Positions 34,720-43,113 of a DNA stretch of 64,000 nucleotides are shown here, piece by piece. Made by a program: the position numbers and the translations under genes. The stretch covers positions 62,001 to 126,000 of the forward strand of contig NZ_JANIDW010000002.1 of the NCBI RefSeq assembly GCF_026385475.1. The letters run 5' to 3'. The notes under the pieces are model-generated. The model had not been told where the DNA came from and ran no database searches. It saw only the letters and a list, made by a program, of their open reading frames with translations. Source of the stretch: Bombella saccharophila (GTDB lineage Bacteria > Pseudomonadota > Alphaproteobacteria > Acetobacterales > Acetobacteraceae). How positions within the stretch are numbered: the stretch's first letter is position 1; every line of letters begins with the position of its first letter.

Positions 34720-35789
34720 GAAAGGCTCCAGCATGATGATGGAGAGAGAGGGCGGCTATGGAGTGTAAGGCGTTGGCCAGTTGCATGGAAGAGGTCATCC
34801 AAAGCGATGGGGTCGGCCTCTAGCGCATGGATAATGGCAGGCGGGGCAAAAAGCTGCTCGCCTTTAAGGCCTTCTGTCAGGATGCGTTGGAGGATGGCAA
34901 GGCCTTGCCCGTGTGGGGAGTGGTGGAGCTCATGCAATGGGGCACGGCGGCGGGGGCGGGTGATTTCCAGTAAGCCGCTGGGGGTTATGCCGGTAATGCG
35001 CGGGAAGAGCGGGTCATGCTCTTGCGTGGCCGCTTTGCGGAGGAAGGGCACTAAGGCGGGGCGTTTGGCACTGCGTACACCGGCAGGGTCGATGAGAATC
35101 GGGCCAGAGAGGTTACGCAGTTTAATCTCCCGGAGTAGGGCGGGAAAACAGGTTAGATTCGCTGCAAAATCGGGCTGTTGTTGGGCGTCTAAATCGATCG
35201 CTGTGAGGGCGGCGGCGGGGGTGATATGTGCGATGAGGGGGCCAAGGAGGGCCGTGGGGGCGTATAAAGCGGCCCAATCGGCCTCTAACACATCATCAAA
35301 ACAGCGGCTAACACGCTCTAAACGTGGGCGTAGAGCGGCAGGTAGGCGTGCGGCCAAGGCGGCATTATCGACTAAAATAGGGCAGTCCGCCGGGGTATGT
35401 TGGAGGATGTCCTCTAAAGGTGTGGGACCATGTTTGAGAAGGCGCGGCGTATGGCCTGGTGTCATCCCAGTTGGTAGGGGGGCGACTTTAAGGCGGAGGC
35501 CTTTCCCATTTTGGGCGGCGCGCGTAATTTGCCCGCAGAGGAGGCTCCCTTCTGGGGGAAGTTTACGTCCCTTTATAAAGCCTGTCTGCGTAGTAGCAGC
35601 CCCTGCTTCCCCGGCGAGTTCAACAAAAGCACCGTCAAGGGCAGGTGCATGGGCGGTAATACGGACAATATGCACATCCCCCCAGCCATCTGGCGCGCCG
35701 GGCCGCCAAAGAGCGGCATCCTGGAGGATGTCGTCTTTAAGGAGGGCGATTCGGATTTCCCCGGGGGAGCTTGTAAGGCGTAATTCCAT
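34716..35789 (-). CDS. Ribonuclease E/G family protein
   Basis: A 357-residue member of the RNase E/G family, shorter than E. coli RNase G (about 490). An S1-like region is suggested near the N-terminus (HIVRITAHAPALDGAFVELA), and the catalytic part has LTAIDLDAQ, LLREIKLRNLSGPILIDPAG with the conserved Asp, and TGITPSGLLEITRPRRR near the end. The zinc-link and C-terminal scaffold regions are absent. This compact form is common next to infA and yacG in alphaproteobacteria. I chose ATG 35789; the frame runs to 35837 but would overlap maf. Confidence 0.85.
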   Translation of the reverse strand: MELRLTSSPGEIRIALLKDDILQDAALWRPGAPDGWGDVHIVRITAHAPALDGAFVELAGEAGAATTQTGFIKGRKLPPEGSLLCGQITRAAQNGKGLRLKVAPLPTGMTPGHTPRLLKHGPTPLEDILQHTPADCPILVDNAALAARLPAALRPRLERVSRCFDDVLEADWAALYAPTALLGPLIAHITPAAALTAIDLDAQQQPDFAANLTCFPALLREIKLRNLSGPILIDPAGVRSAKRPALVPFLRKAATQEHDPLFPRITGITPSGLLEITRPRRRAPLHELHHSPHGQGLAILQRILTEGLKGEQLFAPPAIIHALEADPIALDDLFHATGQRLTLHSRPLSPSSCWSLS

Positions 35790-35796
35790 GACAGGG

Positions 35797-36417
35797 TTAA
35801 TCCACCCATTTTTGCCCCGCAGGGAGGGGCTGGCCACGCAGGAGTTGCACTATCTCAAATAAAGGAAGGCCAATGACGCCAGAGGGGCTACCGCCAACTT
35901 GTCGAATAAAAGCCGCCGCTTGTCCTTGGAGGGCATATCCCCCCGCTTTGCCTTGCCAATCCCCCCTGTGAATGAGGGCTTCGATCTGCTGAGAGGTGAG
36001 GCGGTTGAAGGTCACAGAGCTCTCGACCACGCGTTCGCAATAATGGCCTTCTGGCCATTCTGGCGTAGGTTGGCAGACGATGGCGGTAAAGACTTTATGA
36101 CGGCGGCCAGAGAGGAGGGTGAGGCAGCGGCGAGCTGTGTCTTCATCCTCGGCTTTGGGGAGGATACGCCGCCCAGCGGCCACAACTGTATCAGCCCCAA
36201 TGATAAGGGCTGGCTTTCCATATTGATGGGCGTGATGAGCGGCTTTTGCGCGGGCAAGCCTGAGCGCATAGGGGCGGGGGAGCTCGCCCTTATGGGGGGT
36301 CTCATCCAGATTGGCTGGGCAGATGGCATCTGGCTCTACCCCGATTTGGCGGAGGAGAGCGATACGGCGCGGGGAGGCGGAGGCCAGCACAAGGGCAGGC
36401 CGAGATGACGCAGCCAT
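35797..36417 (-). CDS. Maf family nucleotide pyrophosphatase (second copy, YhdE type)
   Basis: A 206-residue Maf with the canonical start LVLASASPRRIALLRQIGV, the PANLDETP block, the ARAKAAHHA helix, IIGADTVVAAGRRIL with the catalytic aspartate, and GKAGGYALQGQAAAFI plus SPSGVIGLPLFE at the end. The ASASPRR and ADTVV forms fit the YhdE type (dTTP/UTP pyrophosphatase). It sits between infA and the RNase E/G gene, a conserved alphaproteobacterial order. Confidence 0.93.
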   Translation of the reverse strand: MAASSRPALVLASASPRRIALLRQIGVEPDAICPANLDETPHKGELPRPYALRLARAKAAHHAHQYGKPALIIGADTVVAAGRRILPKAEDEDTARRCLTLLSGRRHKVFTAIVCQPTPEWPEGHYCERVVESSVTFNRLTSQQIEALIHRGDWQGKAGGYALQGQAAAFIRQVGGSPSGVIGLPLFEIVQLLRGQPLPAGQKWVD

Positions 36418-36425
36418 GAAAACGC

Positions 36426-36644
36426 TTATTTAAAGCGGAAGGTGATGCGGCCTTTGCTGAGGTCGTACGGGGTCATCTCAACATTAACGCGGTCCCCGGC
36501 CAAAACACGGATGCGATTCTTGCGCATTTTGCCGCTCGTATGGGCGAGGATGGTATGCTCGTTATCCAGCGTGACGCGGAACATGGCATTGGGTAGGAGC
36601 TCTGTCACTGTACCGGTAAACTCGATCAAATCTTCTTTAGGCAT
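36426..36644 (-). CDS. infA: Translation initiation factor IF-1
   Basis: The OB-fold factor of 72 residues that occupies the ribosomal A site at initiation. The sequence starts [20 protein letters not shown] and ends [12 protein letters not shown], near identical to IF-1 throughout bacteria. ATG 36644 gives the exact family length. It leads a minus-strand group infA-maf-RNase E/G-yacG; the 129 bases upstream to the alkA-type gene probably hold its promoter. Confidence 0.98.
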   Translation of the reverse strand: MPKEDLIEFTGTVTELLPNAMFRVTLDNEHTILAHTSGKMRKNRIRVLAGDRVNVEMTPYDLSKGRITFRFK

Positions 36645-36773
36645 GAATATCCCTTGCAGGAAGGAGGTCAACAAAATGCAGGCTTTTTTACAAGCCCAGC
36701 AATGGCGGCGCATTATGTGCGAGCAAGGGGGGAGGACGTCAAGGTTTTTTGCTATTGAGGCGGGGATTCGCTG

Positions 36774-37439
36774 TTAGCTAATGGTGGCTGATGGTGAAGG
36801 AGGGAGCCTTTCCTTAGCTTGCCAGCAATACCACGCTAAAATAGAGCGATGAGGGCTAAAGGCTATCGTGACTGCTTTTAATGCCTTTGGGGTGAGGCGT
36901 TTAGGCTGCCTTTGTAATCGCCGCCAGCCTTCTTGCACGCCTAAATCCCCTGCTGGCAGAATATCAGGCCGGCGGAGATGGAACATCAACATCATTTCCG
37001 CTGTCCAGCGGCCTACACCGCGCAGGGTGGTTAATTGGGTGATGAGTGTTTCATCATCCATTTTATGAGCCTCGGTAAGGCTTGGGACAATCCCTTCTAA
37101 TCGCCCTTGGGCAATCGCGCGGAGGCTCGCAATTTTAGCACCAGAGAGGCCACATTGGCGGAGGGTTGTGTCATCTAAAGCAAGCAAAATCTCTGGCGTG
37201 GGTGGTGGGCCGTTTTTATCACGCTGCGGCCCGAGGGTGCAGAGGCGGCCAAAGATGGTGCGTGCTGCGGCATTATGAAGCTGCTGGCCCGTTACGGCTT
37301 TGATGAGGGAAGCGTAAGGGTCCTGCGTTTGTGGGTCGGGGCGTGTTTGTTCAGCAAGGCGGCAGGGGCCAATCTGTGCGATGAAGGCAGCAAGGGCACG
37401 ATCTTGCTCAAAACAGGCGGGCAGAGTGGGAGGAGACAT
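36774..37439 (-). CDS. DNA-3-methyladenine glycosylase 2 family protein (AlkA-like)
   Basis: Removes alkylated purines from DNA. The 221-residue protein carries the HhH-GPD fold: LIKAVTGQQLHNAAARTIFGR near the start, and the hairpin LTTLRGVGRWTAEMMLMF followed by RRPDILPAGDLGVQEG with the catalytic aspartate. It lacks the N-terminal AlkA domain, as in yeast MAG-like and many bacterial forms. It is divergent from the TonB-like gene, with about 60 bases between the starts. Confidence 0.9.
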   Translation of the reverse strand: MSPPTLPACFEQDRALAAFIAQIGPCRLAEQTRPDPQTQDPYASLIKAVTGQQLHNAAARTIFGRLCTLGPQRDKNGPPPTPEILLALDDTTLRQCGLSGAKIASLRAIAQGRLEGIVPSLTEAHKMDDETLITQLTTLRGVGRWTAEMMLMFHLRRPDILPAGDLGVQEGWRRLQRQPKRLTPKALKAVTIAFSPHRSILAWYCWQAKERLPPSPSATIS

Positions 37440-37501
37440 AGCTTGCTTTTACTAAAGGTTACAGAAAAGTAGGGCTAGAGGGTGTTTCCGGTGATGACAA
37501 T

Positions 37502-38578
37502 ATGGGTTGTTCTGAGGCACAAGGGAAAGGTTATGATGATAGCCGCTTTCTGTCCCTCTTGCTGCCAACGGGTTTTAGCCCTGTGACGATGCCGGATGCC
37601 TCTTTGCAGACGCGCCGGGAGCGGCTGAGTGATTATGCTGCTCCTGCTATGGGATTGCGGACAGAGGCGCGCACGCCTATGCGGCGCACGCAAGTGCTGG
37701 TGGACCCCCCTCTCATTGGCCCGTTGCTTTTGGCGGCTAGTGTTCATGGGCTTATCTTTTGGCTAGTCACCATGACGGATGCTGGCAAGCATGGGACGAT
37801 GAACGGAGCGGAGCAACCACAGGTGGAAATGGTGTTTGATGCCCCACCTGTTAAACATAGTATGCAAGGCCCGCCAACGCATGAGGTTGGTGGTGCGGCC
37901 AGTGCGCCCCCGCCCAGTAGTCAGGAAGAAGCCACCCCCGCACCGATGGAGCCTGTGCCACATGCGCCCTCCTCTCCATCGTTGACGACATCGCCTACGG
38001 GGGAGTTGACGAGTGCGGAATCAGCACAGCATCCGCTCTCCAAAGCGGCTCCGCGTCTGCCACGGCATAATCGGGCTACGCCAAGCCATCATCCTGTGAC
38101 CCGGCAGAGTGACGCCAACCCCTTTGCTCGGCCTATGAATCTCTCTTTGGATGGCGAGCCAACACCGCAGCCTCGTAGGCGGGGCCGCCGTGGGGGCACG
38201 GGGGGACCGGTTGATTTCTCTCTTGGCCCGCTCAGTATGAATGGCGAGATCAACGCCCCCTATAAGACGCGCAGCAGCGTTAAAGGGGTTAGCTCTGATT
38301 ATGGGAGTGAGGTGGATCGCTGGATTCGCAACCATATGTTCTACCCTGATGAAGCCGCGCAGAATGGGGAGGAAGGGCCATCTTCCGTCCATGTTGTGAT
38401 TGATCGAAGTGGGAAGGTTATTCGTGTGCGTTTGACGGATTCGTCTAATTCTTATTCGCTTGATGCGGCAACGGCTGGGATGTTCCAAGGGGCGCAGTTA
38501 CCGCCTGTCCCACCTGATATGCAGGGCGATCATTTCGACCTAGATGTGACGATTAATTACATCCTCATCCGCCATTAG
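37502..38578 (+). CDS. TonB-like energy transducer protein
   Basis: A 358-residue protein with one N-terminal membrane helix (LLLAASVHGLIFWLVTM near 75-91), a Pro/Ala/Ser-rich periplasmic linker to about 220, and a C-terminal domain near 265-358. That domain has WIRNHMFYPDEAAQNGEEG, VHVVIDRSGKVIRVRL and a LDAATAGMFQGAQLPPVP block, as in TonB C-terminal domains (YPxxA ... GxVxxxxxxxSSG ... LDxAAxxxL). No ExbB or ExbD is next to it. The first 70 residues before the helix are unusually long, so the true start may be ATG 37589 or later. Confidence 0.75.
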   Translation: MGCSEAQGKGYDDSRFLSLLLPTGFSPVTMPDASLQTRRERLSDYAAPAMGLRTEARTPMRRTQVLVDPPLIGPLLLAASVHGLIFWLVTMTDAGKHGTMNGAEQPQVEMVFDAPPVKHSMQGPPTHEVGGAASAPPPSSQEEATPAPMEPVPHAPSSPSLTTSPTGELTSAESAQHPLSKAAPRLPRHNRATPSHHPVTRQSDANPFARPMNLSLDGEPTPQPRRRGRRGGTGGPVDFSLGPLSMNGEINAPYKTRSSVKGVSSDYGSEVDRWIRNHMFYPDEAAQNGEEGPSSVHVVIDRSGKVIRVRLTDSSNSYSLDAATAGMFQGAQLPPVPPDMQGDHFDLDVTINYILIRH

Positions 38579-38691
38579 AATCTCCCTCTTTCGCCTGTAG
38601 TCAGGGGGGAAAAAGGGCGTTAAGTTGCAGCCGCATCTCTCATTGGGGGACGTGGGGTTTGTCCAAAAATTGTAGGGAAAGTGGGTTATCC

Positions 38692-39705
38692 ATGCGCTTT
38701 TGTCGTGCGCTGTTTATGTCTGGGTTATGTGTGCCTCTCCTAGGGTTAGGCGGTTGTTTGAGTGTTTATAAGCCTTTTGAGCATAATCCCGGTGGCCAAG
38801 CGCAACGTCTTGTGCAAGCGAACATGCCGCCTGCTCGTTTGGCGGTGCCTGTCCCTGTGCCAGAGAATGCGCCATGGCGGGCTGCAACGGCGATGTGGGC
38901 GCGGGATATGGTTATTGCGCTTGTTGGGCAGTCCATCCCAGCCGTAGCAAAAATGCCGCAACCGGGGGATTGGTGGGTGCGCCTCGGTGCTGTGAAGGCC
39001 GATAATGGCGGTATTCGCCCTCGTTATGCGATTGTTGGGCCAGATGGCAAAGTAAGGGCTAGAGGCTATGGCGCGGTTATTGATGAAGCAGGCTGGCGTG
39101 GTGCGGACCCTGATGCATTAAATACGGTTGCCCTCCAAATGGCCCCAGAAATTGCTCATCAACTAACGGAAATCCAAACACGGATGATGATGGATAACCC
39201 GCAGAGCTTGATGAACCGCCCTGCACGTATTTGCTTTGATGGTGTCCAAGGTGCGCCGGGGGATGGCAATACGGTGCTTGGCCAAGCCTTTTATACCATG
39301 TTGCCCGATGCACATAATAAAGTGCAAACAAAGCATGAGGGGGCGGATTATATTGTTAAAACAACCGTTAGCCTAAAGGATTCGCCTGATGCAGGCCCTC
39401 CCAGTGCGGGGCCGCAACAGCAAGTGACGATTATTTGGCATGTCCTTACGCCTGATGGGCAAGAGGCCGGTGCGGCAACGCAGATTCATGACGTGCCAGC
39501 ACATTCTTTGGATAAATCATGGGCAGATGTTGCTGAGGCCGCCGCGCAAGAAGCCGCAGGAGCGGTGCGGACGATTATCACCAATTATTCCGGCCGGGAG
39601 CGTAAAGCCCCCACGGCGCAATCTGATGTAGGGGGGGATGCCTCTAAAGAGAAAGACGGGATGAAGCGGTTCATCTCTGGGACGGACCATCCCGCGCGTA
39701 AATAG
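38692..39705 (+). CDS. Hypothetical lipoprotein
   Basis: A 337-residue protein with a lipoprotein signal: MRFCRALFMSGLCVPLLGLG followed by the lipobox cysteine in GLGGC. The mature part has no recognised domain; it includes a long alternating region with NPGGQAQRLVQANMPP near the start and a YIVKTTVSLKD strand before QVTIIWHVLTPDGQEAG, which look like beta-rich modules. The C-terminal 40 residues are charged. I chose ATG 38692; TTG 38659 is in frame. It follows the TonB-like gene by 113 bases on the same strand. Confidence 0.75.
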   Translation: MRFCRALFMSGLCVPLLGLGGCLSVYKPFEHNPGGQAQRLVQANMPPARLAVPVPVPENAPWRAATAMWARDMVIALVGQSIPAVAKMPQPGDWWVRLGAVKADNGGIRPRYAIVGPDGKVRARGYGAVIDEAGWRGADPDALNTVALQMAPEIAHQLTEIQTRMMMDNPQSLMNRPARICFDGVQGAPGDGNTVLGQAFYTMLPDAHNKVQTKHEGADYIVKTTVSLKDSPDAGPPSAGPQQQVTIIWHVLTPDGQEAGAATQIHDVPAHSLDKSWADVAEAAAQEAAGAVRTIITNYSGRERKAPTAQSDVGGDASKEKDGMKRFISGTDHPARK

Positions 39706-39884
39706 GCCGCGCATAAATAGGTAAGAGCAAGCACAGGGAGGGCGATGGTAATGGTTTTGTAGCGTGAGGGGAAGCACTTTACATTGTAAGGCAGCATCGT
39801 GGAGGGAAAACCATGACATAAGCGGGGTGTGCTGATAAAAGGGGCTGTCCCGTTCCTTCTGCTTTCTTATGAAAAGTATCTATC

Positions 39885-40820
39885 ATGAAGATCGTCGCCT
39901 GTAACAGTAATATGCCCTTGGCTCAGGCCGTGGCTGATGAGCTTGAAATCCCCTTGTGCAAGACCTCTATCCGCCGCTTTGCTGATGGGGAAGTGTTTGT
40001 CGAGATTCAGGAGAATGTGCGTGGGGAGGATATGTTTGTCCTCCAAAGCACATGCACACCAACGAACGATCATCTGATGGAGCTGCTCGTCGTGTTGGAT
40101 GCGCTACGGCGCGGCTCGGCACGGCGTGTTACGGCGGTGATGCCGTATTTCGGCTATGCCCGGCAGGATCGTAAATCCGGCCCGCGTACGCCAATTAGTG
40201 CTAAGTTAGTGGCTAATTTGCTGACAGAAGCCGGGGCTAATCGTATTTTAACGATGGATTTGCATGCGATGCAGATTCAGGGCTTTTTCGATATTCCAAC
40301 GGATAATCTATATGCAGCCCCGCTTTTTGTGCGGGATTTGTTAAGCCGTCACCCCAATACGGACAATCTTATGATTGTCTCGCCTGATGTTGGGGGTGTG
40401 GTGCGGGCACGGCAGTTAGCACGCCGTTTGAATGTTGACCTTGCCATTATTGATAAACGCCGCGAGCGGGCTGGCGTCTCTGAGGTGATGAATGTCATCG
40501 GGGATGTTGCAGGGCGTTTTTGTGTTTTAGTGGATGATATTGTTGATAGTGGTGGTTCACTATGCAACGCGGCTGATGCCTTGATGAAATATGGGGCTGC
40601 GGGGGTGGAAGCTTATGTCACGCATGGTGTGCTTACGGGCAATGCGTGTGAGCGTGTGCAGAAGAGCCCGCTCTCTATGTTGACATTGACCGATAGCATC
40701 CCCGCTACAGATGCATTAAAGGCAACATCCAATATTCGGCAGATTTCGACAGCAAATCTGCTTGGCCGGGCCGTACGGGCCGTAGCGGATGAGAGTTCTG
40801 TTTCCACATTATTTGATTAA
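39885..40820 (+). CDS. prs: Ribose-phosphate pyrophosphokinase
   Basis: Makes PRPP from ribose 5-phosphate and ATP. The 311 residues show [18 protein letters not shown] near 31-48, the ATP flexible-loop region [28 protein letters not shown], and the PRPP-binding motif [10 protein letters not shown]. The C-terminus carries TDSIPAT. The length is normal for class I enzymes. About 180 bases upstream hold no gene and probably the promoter. Confidence 0.97.
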   Translation: MKIVACNSNMPLAQAVADELEIPLCKTSIRRFADGEVFVEIQENVRGEDMFVLQSTCTPTNDHLMELLVVLDALRRGSARRVTAVMPYFGYARQDRKSGPRTPISAKLVANLLTEAGANRILTMDLHAMQIQGFFDIPTDNLYAAPLFVRDLLSRHPNTDNLMIVSPDVGGVVRARQLARRLNVDLAIIDKRRERAGVSEVMNVIGDVAGRFCVLVDDIVDSGGSLCNAADALMKYGAAGVEAYVTHGVLTGNACERVQKSPLSMLTLTDSIPATDALKATSNIRQISTANLLGRAVRAVADESSVSTLFD

Positions 40821-40872
40821 GATCGTTTCAAAACCGCCCTTTGTAGGGAGATGATGGGAGAGAGGTTAAAAT

Positions 40873-41469
40873 ATGACACAGCTTTGCACAAAGCCGTTCT
40901 GGTTTCTCCGACATGGGGAGACGGAATGGAATGCACGCCATCTCTCCCAGGGACGCACAGATATCCCTCTCAATGAGACAGGCCTAGAGCAAGCGCGTCG
41001 TGCTGGTCGCCAATTAGCTGACCTTTTTGAAAAAGGGGAGCGGCCTTTTACCCATATTGTCTCTTCCCCCTTAAAGCGCGCTTTTGTCACAGCCGAGCAT
41101 GTGCGCGAGGCGATTGCTCAGCGGACAGGGGTTACCCTCCCGTTAAGTGATGATGCTGATTTGCAAGAGGTGAGCTTTGGCGTGCAGGAAGGCAAGCCGA
41201 TGGGCGATTGGTACAATACATGGATCAACGGTACATTCGTCCCCGAGCAAGGAGAACGATTTGTAACGCTCAAGGCACGCGGTATAGCTGCCCTTAATCG
41301 CGCGCATGAGCGTGGCACTGGCGCACCCTTAATTGTAGCGCATGGGGCTCTTTTTCGTGGGTTACGGGCAGCGATGGGGCTGGAAATTAACGTCCGTCTG
41401 CCCAATGCTGTTCCCCTAAAAGCAACCCCGAGTGAGGAGAACTGGGTGCTGGAGATGCTCTCTGCGTAA
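40873..41469 (+). CDS. Histidine phosphatase family protein (phosphoglycerate-mutase-like)
   Basis: A 198-residue phosphatase with the catalytic RHGETEWNA near 14-22, QGRTDIPLNETG, the phosphate-binding SSPLKRAFVTAE, an acidic LQEVSFGVQEG, and the second histidine in IVAHGALFRGL. It follows the prs gene by 52 bases. Substrate unknown; this family includes cofactor-dependent and general phosphatases. It differs from the copy at 10247, which has RHA instead of RHG. Confidence 0.88.
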   Translation: MTQLCTKPFWFLRHGETEWNARHLSQGRTDIPLNETGLEQARRAGRQLADLFEKGERPFTHIVSSPLKRAFVTAEHVREAIAQRTGVTLPLSDDADLQEVSFGVQEGKPMGDWYNTWINGTFVPEQGERFVTLKARGIAALNRAHERGTGAPLIVAHGALFRGLRAAMGLEINVRLPNAVPLKATPSEENWVLEMLSA

Positions 41470-41492
41470 GTGCGAGGGCCGTCTCATCTAGT

Positions 41493-41525
41493 CCCCCTAA
41501 GCCCGTTTAAAGGGCGATAGGGGGG
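41493..41525. terminator. Terminator hairpin between histidine phosphatase and efflux genes
   Basis: CCCCCT ... AGGGGG with an inner GCCC/GGGC pair forms a long hairpin around GTTTAAA, located between two convergent genes. It can serve either strand, though the U-runs are short. Confidence 0.6.
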
Positions 41526-41541
41526 TAGGGATGTGAGGTGT

Positions 41542-43113
41542 TTACCAAGGCACCAACGTTGTGGAGAGGCGGTTAGCGTCTTTGCGGCTGACGCCAAGGT
41601 CATTGCGGTTCCACCATCCCCCGCCGAGGGATTGGAAAAGCCCGACCGTGTCAGAAAGACGCGTAACCTTGTCTTGCGCTACGGAGAGTTCATCCTGGGC
41701 GACTTCCATCCGTGCTTGGGCAAGGTCGATTTTGCTGTTATCGCCTAATCTATGCTGGGCTTCTGCAATGCGTAGGGCTTGCGTTGCAGCCTCTAAACCG
41801 GATTGATCAGCCATGAGGGTTTTGCTGTCGAGGTCCACCGCGTGCAAACTATCAGCAACATCTCCCACAGCGGAGAGAATAGCGGCTTGATAATACTCTT
41901 TGGCTTGTGTGTAGTTTGCTTTGGCTTCGCGCTGTGCATGGAGGAGTGACCCCCCTTGGAAGATAGGCTGAGTGACGGTAGCGGCTAACATCCAGTTGCC
42001 CATACCAGGTTTGAATAATTGGCTCATGCTATTAACAGCCTCACCCGGTAGCGCACTAAGCTGCACATTGGGCAGGCGGTTGGCAATAGCAATGCCCAGC
42101 TGCGCCCCGGCAGAGCGGATTTGCGCTTGCGCTGCGGCTACATCAGGGCGTTGAAGAATCAGCTGCGCGGGTAAGGAGAGCGGTAGCTCCTCCGGCAGGG
42201 TGAAATCTTTTAGCTCAAATGTCGGAAGGTCCGCATTGGGGGTGAGGCCCGCCAAGGTGGCGAGTTGGTCCCGTGTTTGGGCGAGTTGAGTTTGCAGCGG
42301 TGGTAAATCCGCTTGAAGTTGGGCAAGAGAATCCCGCAGCAAAAGATGGCTCTGTCGGGATTGGTCGCCAAGGCCAACTTGATTGCCATTAATGGTGAGC
42401 ATGGCCGTTTGCTGGGCGATCAACATCTCTTTAGCGCGGATTTGAGCGCGTAAGCCAGCCTCAGTAATGGCGGTATTGACGAGGTTAGAGATTAAGGTCA
42501 GCGTTGTGGCTTCTAGTTGAAAACGCTGAATATCCGCCTGTGCCTTAGCATTACGGATGGCTAGCCGCGATCCCCCCCAGAGGTCAGGGACATAGCCGAT
42601 ATTGAGCTGAGCCGTATGTAAGTTATAGAGCCATTCATTATTGTTCGGCACAGGGGAGAGGGCTTTGGAGGTCTTGTTGCGCGTGGGGAGGAACTGCGCG
42701 GACACACTCGGATAAAGCGAAGCACCTTCCACACGCCGTTGCTCCCATGCGGCCTTTAGGCCCGCCTGTTGGGCTTTAAGCGTTGGGCTGTTAGCAAGAG
42801 CTTGCTCAACAAGTTGGTTGAGTTGTGGGTTTTGGAACGCTTCCCACCATTTACCCGCAACATCAGCCCCAGCCGTAAAATGTTGTCGCCGCAGGAGGCT
42901 ATCTTTTGCTGTATTAGTCCCGCCTGCCGTTTGGGTAATTGGCTTTTTTGTATAATCGGTTTTGTCTGGCAGGGGGGGGATGTCTTTAGGGGATGGCCCT
43001 ACAATGCACCCGCCCAGCCCTACGGCGAGTAAAGCGAGGGTACTACAAGCCCGCAAAAGAGGATTGCACTGGCCTTTATGAGGGCGTGGAGATTGATGCA
43101 AAGGCGTGGTCAT
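41542..43113 (-). CDS. Efflux outer membrane factor lipoprotein (NodT/OprM family)
   Basis: Trimeric outer membrane channel partner of an RND pump. The 523-residue protein begins with a leader and lipobox in LGGCIVGPSP, followed by two OEP halves: WWEAFQNPQLNQLVEQALANSP near 90-110, and in the second half LILQRPDVAAAQAQIRSAGAQLG, which is diagnostic of the NodT type. The last gene of adaptor-pump-channel; its ATG follows the pump stop directly (TAAATG). Confidence 0.92.
   Translation of the reverse strand: MTTPLHQSPRPHKGQCNPLLRACSTLALLAVGLGGCIVGPSPKDIPPLPDKTDYTKKPITQTAGGTNTAKDSLLRRQHFTAGADVAGKWWEAFQNPQLNQLVEQALANSPTLKAQQAGLKAAWEQRRVEGASLYPSVSAQFLPTRNKTSKALSPVPNNNEWLYNLHTAQLNIGYVPDLWGGSRLAIRNAKAQADIQRFQLEATTLTLISNLVNTAITEAGLRAQIRAKEMLIAQQTAMLTINGNQVGLGDQSRQSHLLLRDSLAQLQADLPPLQTQLAQTRDQLATLAGLTPNADLPTFELKDFTLPEELPLSLPAQLILQRPDVAAAQAQIRSAGAQLGIAIANRLPNVQLSALPGEAVNSMSQLFKPGMGNWMLAATVTQPIFQGGSLLHAQREAKANYTQAKEYYQAAILSAVGDVADSLHAVDLDSKTLMADQSGLEAATQALRIAEAQHRLGDNSKIDLAQARMEVAQDELSVAQDKVTRLSDTVGLFQSLGGGWWNRNDLGVSRKDANRLSTTLVPW

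Noticed and set aside
34660-35862. Long plus-strand frame of 400 codons opposite yacG and the RNase E/G gene
   Set aside because: It is Ser/Arg/Gly-rich without any family pattern, and the minus strand carries well-recognised genes over the same bases.
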